This document shows, piece after piece, positions 57,944 to 64,000 of a DNA stretch of 64,000 nt. The stretch's first letter is position 1. Each line of letters opens with the position of its first letter. The position numbers and the translations under genes are program-made. Below the pieces are notes generated by a model. That model made no database searches. It saw nothing but the letters and a program-made list of their open reading frames with translations, and was not told where the DNA came from. The stretch comes from Cycas panzhihuaensis (lineage: Eukaryota > Cycadophyta): NCBI GenBank assembly GCA_023213395.1, contig CM041465.1:157177741-157241740 (forward strand), given 5' to 3'.

Positions 57944-60900
57944 ATGTCATCTCAATTAAAGTAAAATATTAACTGCATATTAAAAGGCAAAGAAAATTAG
58001 GATCTATGGTACACCAGAGTTAAAAATATTGCAAAGTATGAAGGCCTTTAAAGAGCCCATTTGCAGCCTACACCTAGCATACCAGCAATAGCTACAACAT
58101 CCACTTCCAGTGGATCCGCCCCAACAACTCCTACAGATGTTGCAGCTAAATTACAATGGAAGATAAGTGATGAAAAGATTCGTACAAGAATTATATTGGT
58201 CACTGATCACTCCTTGCACAACTTGATTAATGAAGAGCAACATGATACAGCCTGGAAGGTCCTTAAAGTTCTCAAGAAGAACTTTGATACCAAATCAAAT
58301 TTAGAATTTGTTCATCTTATTCTGAAAATAAGCAAATTAAAAATGCAGAAGGGATGAGCTCATGAGATAATAAATCTCCTTCAACTAATCAAACAGGCAA
58401 TTGATAAAGATTTTAAGACCCAATGTATCACTTAGGTATTCTTGATCCGGTTATATCTACATGTTCTTAATTATTAAAAGTTGCTTGGAAGTCTTCAATC
58501 TAGTGGAACATTGAAGACACTCAACTTTGAAGCACTTATTGATAAGTTTATTAAATTTAACAAGACTTTTGATATGAACTTTGTAGCCTCTGACTCTCCT
58601 CCAGATGCAGCCTTTGACGTAGAAGAAGAAGTTTGCTACACAAGAAATCAAGGTCCCTCTTGAGGTAGAGGAAATAACTAAACAAGAAAAAAAGGAAGAA
58701 ACATGGTAAATTATCCACAAGGTTAACCAAACCCTCAATCACAGCCTCGACAATTTTAAGGCCAAGGGCCACCTCAACAAAGAGTAATACAGTCAGGCCA
58801 AACTAGTACCTCTTCAGGGAATGGTAATCAAACCATTATGTATGATTGATGTAACCATAAAGGACACTTAGCAAAAGACTACAGAACTGCCACTAATAAG
58901 TTGGCCAAGTTCCAACCAAAACATGGAGCTCACAATGTTGAAAAAGCTTATGAAAAATCCTATAGTGGTGTAGGTTTTATACAAGTACACATTCAAAGAA
59001 TTGAGGGATCTTTAGCATCAAATGCCATTGACCAACCAAAGAGATACTTTGAAGCTCGATGTAGATATATCACTTGTGAATTTCCTTCACCAATGCTAAG
59101 CCCTATTAGAATTGCCAATAATGTAGCTTCAATCGATGGATAGTGGATCATGGACACAGGAGCAACTCAACATATGACGTGCAATCACTGTCTATATTAA
59201 ACATTTGACTTAAATGTTCAAGGAGTTGTTCACATGGCTGATAAATCATAATAACTTGTTGAACGAATTAGTAACATTCACTTGAAACTCCCAGGATTAG
59301 AAGATTTTACATTGCCTAGTGTCTTATACATACCCAATCTTAAACAAAACCTACTCTCCTTATCCACATTTGTCTCTCATGGATTTGATCTTAGTGTAAC
59401 CATAAATGAGCAAACTCTCTAGGTCATTCACGCTCCAACTAATCAAGTGGTTTTGACTGGACATCTCTCTAGCAAACTCTTTTAACTAAATGACTCTCCA
59501 TCTTCCGAAGCCCATTATGCCCAAAACTCTTGTGCCGATGAAGAATTTACATTTAATTCCATCTTGACCCACCCAACTTTATCACCAGAAGCTCTTTGGC
59601 ATGCTCGCATGGGCCATGTTCACATTGATAGACTTAGAGATCTTTCTAACACTCTTCCAAATCTTCCAAAGTTCTCCTCTAAGCCCTTTAAATGTAAAGC
59701 TTGTATCATTGTCAAATCTCATCAACAACCCTTTTCCAAAAGTCAGTAGAAATCAAGCCATCTATTACAATTGGTACACTCTGATTTGTGTGGGCTAATG
59801 CCTATTCCTTCACTAAAGGACAAGTTATATTACATCTCTTTTATTGATGATTTCACTAGAAAAGTATGGGTAGCTTTTCTACACAAGAAAGATGAAACCT
59901 TCTGTGTATTCAAAGAATTCAAAGCCCTCACTGAAAAAGAGCAGGTTATCAAGTTAAATGTCTTCGAACTGATAATGGTGGCGAATATACCTCACATGAG
60001 TTTGAAAGCTACCTTCAAGACAATAGCATCAAGCATCAAATAATAGTAGCAGGTATCCCACAGCAAAATGGAGTTGCCGAGCGCATAAACAGGATAATCA
60101 TGAACATGGCTTGGGCTATGTTGATAAATAAAAATGTACCTACCTACCTATGGGTTGAAGCCATCTGGATAATTTTTTATTGTATCAATGTTGTTAGCCC
60201 ATCAAAGAAAGTACAATCACTTAATGAAAAATGGTCAGGACAAGCTCCCATTGTTCACTACTTCAAAATTTTTAGCTCTACATGCTATGCCCATATTCTG
60301 GATAGAGATCAAAATAAACTCCAGCCAAGGGCACTTAAAGGCATATTTGTTGGATACCCTATGGATAAGAAAGGGTATAAGGTCTTTATACCTTCACAAC
60401 AAAAAATTATCGTTACCAAAGATGTCATTTTTGCAAAGACAGATGATCAATTACTTAAACTGGACTCCAAAGTACCCTCGCGCCACTATAACCATGTTAT
60501 CAAGTATGATGTTCAAATTTTAAAATTTGGGGGGGGGGGACAGATATAAATTACTCCAAATATTGAAAGCTCACAATAGAGCCTCGAAGGATACAAATTG
60601 TGACTCTGAACTGATGAGTGCACATCCAGCACTATCCTTTGAAGATAACAGAGTTAACAAAGGCAAAGCCATTATAGAAGAACCATCCTCTCTACCTTTA
60701 GTTGATAAAGGCAAAACAGTGGTAGAATGACCATCTTCCTTAGGTGCATCAACATCCTCCTCACAAAATAATCATTTTAATGAATAAGATAAGAACCAAG
60801 AAGTTGAGGAAATGAGGACTTCATTCCTAACTCGAGTATCTCAAGAAGCCCACCAACTCAATAAGGACATACGACCAAATGAGGTGGGCAAAACTAGCAC

Positions 60901-62517
60901 TTGAAGTGCCCATAGAGCAAAGATGTAGAAATACTGAGATTGAACAAGTAGAACAGCACCTTACTCTTAATGAAGAGCCCCTCTCATACCAGGAAGCTAT
61001 AAAACATATAGTTTAGAGAAATGCCAGGAATGAAGAGTACCAATCTCTTATCAAGAATGGTACATAGGAGCTCATTGATCTACCACTTAGCAGAAAGGTA
61101 GTTCAAAATAAATGGATGGTCAAAAACAAATATAATCAGATGGCACCTATGAAAAATATAAGGCGAGGTTAGTAGCTAAAGGATTTACACAAAGAGAAGG
61201 CATCAACTACACTGAAGTTTTTGCACCTATAACCAAGTGGCCTACAATTAGAACTCTTATGGCATTGGCTGCTCAATAAGGTTGAAAAATCCACCAACTC
61301 GATATTAAGACCAGTTTCTCAATGGAGATCTTGAAGAAGAAATTTACATAGCTCAACTAGAAGGATATGAGATCAAAGGTCAAGAGCATAAGGTTTATAG
61401 GCTTAGAAAGTCCTTATACGACCTTAAACGAACCCCTTGTGCTTGGTTTGCCAAGTTGTCTGAAAGAATGAGGTAACTTGGATACGGAGTTTGTAACTAC
61501 TAAGATATTGATGCAATATTGTTCATCAAGCGCCATAAGGATAAAGACACTTATCTCATAATCTTTATGGATGACATGCTAGTAATGGGTAATAGTAAAC
61601 AAGTAATAAGCTAGTTGAAAAGAAACCTTAGCAAAACGTTGGAATTGTTTGACCTCGATTTAATGAAATATTATTTGGAAATTGAAGTAACACAAAAGAA
61701 TAGAAAAATTTTCCTCTCCTAAGAAAAATACATCAATGATCTTCTAACCAAGTTTCAGTTAGAAGATGCTCAACTAATGATGTTACCTATGGACCCTAAT
61801 ACCAAACTCTCAGTTGAAGGTGACATTAAGAAGATAGACACAATACTCTATAGGAAACTTATAGGTAGTCTCACCTACACTACCAATACAAAGCTAGATA
61901 TTGCACACTCTATTGACATTCTTACTCATTACATAACAAATCCTAAGCAGAATCATTAGTAGGTAGCAGTTCGAGTCTTGAGATACCTTAAGACAACCAG
62001 TAAATATGGTCTGCTGTATAAACCTAATTCAAACTTCAAACTTTCTATATACACAGATTCAGACTTTACAAGAGATAAAGATACAGGAAGATCTACTTCT
62101 GGGTATATAACGTTTCTTAGAACAGCGCCAATATCATGGAGATCTAGACGGTAGAAGATAGTTACAAATTTAACTGCCAAAGCTAAATACATTGCTGCTT
62201 CTAAGACTAGTAAAGAGGTGATATGGCTTAGAAATTTATTAGAAACATTGAATATCACCTAAATAAGTTCTATCGACCTTTATGTGAATAATCAATCAGT
62301 AATCTACATGGCAAAAAATCCTATATTTCATTATTGTACCAAACACATAAGTACGAAAATCCACAAGATTAGAGAACTTGTTCATGATGGCACAATTCAA
62401 TTGGAATACTACCCCATAGCAGATTAAGTGGCTGATATTTTCACTAAACCACTACAAAAGGTGAAGTTTAAACAGTTTTGAAGGCAACTCAGCCTTAGGG
62501 CCTCCATCTTTGACTAA
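57944..62517 (+). pseudogene. Copia-C gag-pol polyprotein relic
   Basis: ATG at 57944 (M-S-S-Q-L-K). The gag knuckle near 58850 has lost both outer cysteines to tyrosine. Protease W-I-M-D-T-G-A-T-Q-H-M-T is at 59144. GAG-pre-integrase L-W-H-A-R-M-G-H is near 59594. Integrase has V-H-S-D, then a 1-base frameshift near 59963 before R-T-D-N-G-G-E-Y (59965), and N-G-V-A-E near 60070. A 12-G tract at about 60529 throws the frame between integrase and RT. RT has an intact F-M-D-D at 61564-61575. RNase H lies at about 62045-62440, ending D-I-F-T-K-P-L. Stop TAA at 62515-62517. About 20 internal stops, several at the same codons as in Copia-B. Confidence 0.9.
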
Positions 62518-62556
62518 TCAAAGAAGATGGCAATAGAATCATCATATTCTATTCTC

Positions 62557-62702
62557 TTCGTGAAAACCCCTTGTGACCAAGGAAGAATAAGAGTAAGTCT
62601 CTACTCTATTCTATTTGTGAAAACCCCATGTGGGCACAGAAGGATAAGGGTTGTACTAGTTTTGGAAAATCAGAACCTGTGAAAACCCAAAAGGGCATAG
62701 GG
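62557..62702 (+). repeat. three GTGAAAAC repeat units in the Copia-C 3' region
   Basis: Units at 62560, 62617 and 62679 match those of Copia-B in number, order and spacing, each with a short C-run/G-run hairpin and (units 1 and 2) a purine-rich tail. Confidence 0.7.
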
Positions 62703-62954
62703 GATGATCAAACGGTATATGGAGACTTAGCAGATTAAGCTGCACATTTAAGTTGCTTGGCTATCAGGTTACATCAAAGAGCCACCTTAGCTATTTTAAT
62801 TTATAAAAGGGGCTATAGATCTTAGAAAGTTTATGCGTTTTTATTCCCCATAAGGGTTTTCCCATAAAAGTGTCATTTAGAATTTCAATGTAATAATAAG
62901 GCTCAAATGAAGACCTCATAGAATAGATTTTCTCAAAATTTACCTTTCACCATT

Positions 62955-62964
62955 AAGGGGAGGA
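62955..62964 (+). other. polypurine tract of Copia-C
   Basis: aaggggagga, one base before the 3' LTR. Confidence 0.8.
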
Positions 62965-62965
62965 T

Positions 62966-63275
62966 TGAAAGAGGTTACTGTGTCAAGGTTATTTGTGTAG
63001 ATTAATTATGTGACCTTAGGATATATTGTTAGTATTAGTCTCTTAATAAAATGCACTTTATATGCATTTAGATGTAATTTTGAGTTCATATCATTAGGCA
63101 AAAAATCCTAACCCTAATGCTCACCCTTAATAATAAAAGGTGAAATCTCAAGGAGGGAGTCATTATTCATTCACACCTCTAAGCTTGTTCTCATATCTCG
63201 TTTCATCTCTTTTTCATTCTCCATTGCTATTATATGCATGTGAGTGATTTATTCCCTAGATCCATCCTTCCTTCA
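62966..63275 (+). repeat. 3' LTR of Copia-C
   Basis: 310 bp, TG...CA termini, homologous to 55684-55994 with about 31 differences including one indel. Confidence 0.9.
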
Positions 63276-63280
63276 CTAAG
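63276..63280. repeat. target-site duplication of Copia-C, right copy
   Basis: ctaag, identical to 55679-55683. Confidence 0.9.
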
Positions 63281-64000
63281 TCAGGCTGACAAGATACAAT
63301 TGTTATCTAATGTGCTTCAGAGTATTCTAGTATATATATGATATCAGTCTTTAGGATCCTGACCAAAGTTATTATAATATTAGAATCAATTTAGAAGAGA
63401 TTTCTTTGGTCAAGGGTTGAAGAGAAGGAAATGGTTCATCTAGTTGCTTGAGAGAAAGTTTGTTAACCAAAATGAATAGGGGGTTTGAACCTTAAGAGAG
63501 TGGCAACATTTAACAAGGCCCCGATGGTGAAACTCAAATGGCATCTGGCTATGGGAAAAGGAGCACTCTCAGAAAGGATCTTATCCTAAAAATATCTCCA
63601 TGGTTAGAATTTTTTGTTGGAGCATCTTGGGACCCTTTTAGGATCTCCTATATAGAGAAGTATAAAATACTCTAGACAAACATTAGTTGCAGGTGTGCAA
63701 TGGAGACTAGGCAATGGAGCTTCCATAAATTTCTAAGAAGACATGTGGTGTAGGCTAGTATAATTGTCCAAAAAGGGAGATCTAGAGCCCTTAATGGAAG
63801 AATATATTAAAATTTATGGTACTAAGGTTAAAGATTATTGGGAGGGCTAATGCTAGACAAGAAGATGGAGATCATTTGAGGAACTTGAGAGGAACCTAAC
63901 CCTCAAGAATGTGATGGAGGAGCTTAGAAAAACCCTTGTGTAATGCTACATTCCCAAATTTAAAGTGGTTGATGATATGGTCTAGCTCCTATCCCCTTCT
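63281..64000 (+). pseudogene. LINE-2 ORF2 relic, continuation after Copia-C (partial)
   Basis: Starts with A-D-K-I-Q-L-L-S-N-V-L-Q-S-I-L-V-Y (after one residue shared with the duplication). This aligns with A-G-K-I-Q-M-V-L-V-T-L-x-S-I-P-I-Y of LINE-1 (about 12790-12740) and continues the frame broken at 55683. The rest is eroded, with stops and frame changes; a W-R-L-G-N-G-like segment lies near 63700. zf-RVT and RNase H should lie beyond the window end. Confidence 0.75.

Larger units (their letters stand above)
55684..63275 (+). mobile_element. Copia-C: complete, inactive Ty1/copia retrotransposon
   Basis: 7.59 kb with 5' LTR 55684-55994, PBS 55997, a 1.9-kb leader, gag-pol 57944-62517, a 3' repeat region, PPT 62955-62964, 3' LTR 62966-63275, and a perfect CTAAG duplication. 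LTRs differ at about 31 of 311 positions by eye (about 10%). It lies inside the RT of LINE-2, whose frame resumes directly after the right duplication. Its coding region, leader and 3' region align with Copia-B throughout; the LTRs of the two are related but clearly different. Confidence 0.92.

Overview
The window looks like intergenic DNA from a large, repeat-rich plant nuclear genome. It is very AT-rich. One intact intron-containing receptor-kinase gene sits among old, heavily mutated LTR retrotransposons and L1-type LINEs. No bacterial, organellar or CRISPR signature was seen. The LRR-XII (FLS2/EFR/XA21-like) non-RD kinase points to a seed plant. The deep nesting and strong decay of the transposons would suit a gymnosperm or another slow-turnover genome, but that is inference.

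Layout. 1-4119: LTR and LINE debris, including a + strand LINE zinc-binding reverse-transcriptase domain. 4120-17764: an old Ty1/copia element on the minus strand (here Copia-A), with two 284-bp LTRs, a 5-bp target duplication, PBS and PPT. A full-length minus-strand L1-type LINE (LINE-1, 10835-17286) sits inside its 5' leader, with a perfect 13-bp target duplication. 17765-29003: more debris, namely a + strand Ty3/gypsy integrase relic (18.36-19.46 kb), a + strand gypsy protease fragment (21.9-22.2 kb), an LTR plus leader of an unnamed family (23.8-24.66 kb), and a long minus-strand Ty3/gypsy relic (24.76-28.87 kb). 29004-36567: a complete but dead + strand copia element (Copia-B). 36568-41100: repeat debris with a second copy of the unnamed LTR and a 497-bp-period duplication.

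41100-44950 is the genic island: a promoter with several W-box cores, then a two-exon LRR receptor kinase with all key kinase residues and a 94-bp intron splitting the APE-motif codon. A 99-codon open frame of unknown meaning lies at 45255-45554. 46-51.6 kb is AT-rich with microsatellites and minisatellites and a doubtful gypsy gag relic. 51.64 kb to the window end is a + strand LINE (LINE-2), cut within its RT domain by Copia-C (55684-63275, perfect CTAAG target duplication), a relative of Copia-B. LINE-2 resumes in frame at 63281 and runs off the window.

The receptor kinase is the only gene likely to make a functional protein. The transposons give a relative chronology: LTR pairs differ by about 24% (Copia-A), 10% (Copia-C) and 7% (Copia-B), counted by eye. 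The most unusual signals are in Copia-B and Copia-C. They share in-frame stop positions, have about 2-kb leaders with a conserved block (open on the antisense strand in Copia-B), and carry a triplicated hairpin-like repeat between pol and the polypurine tract. I found no convincing new multi-gene system.
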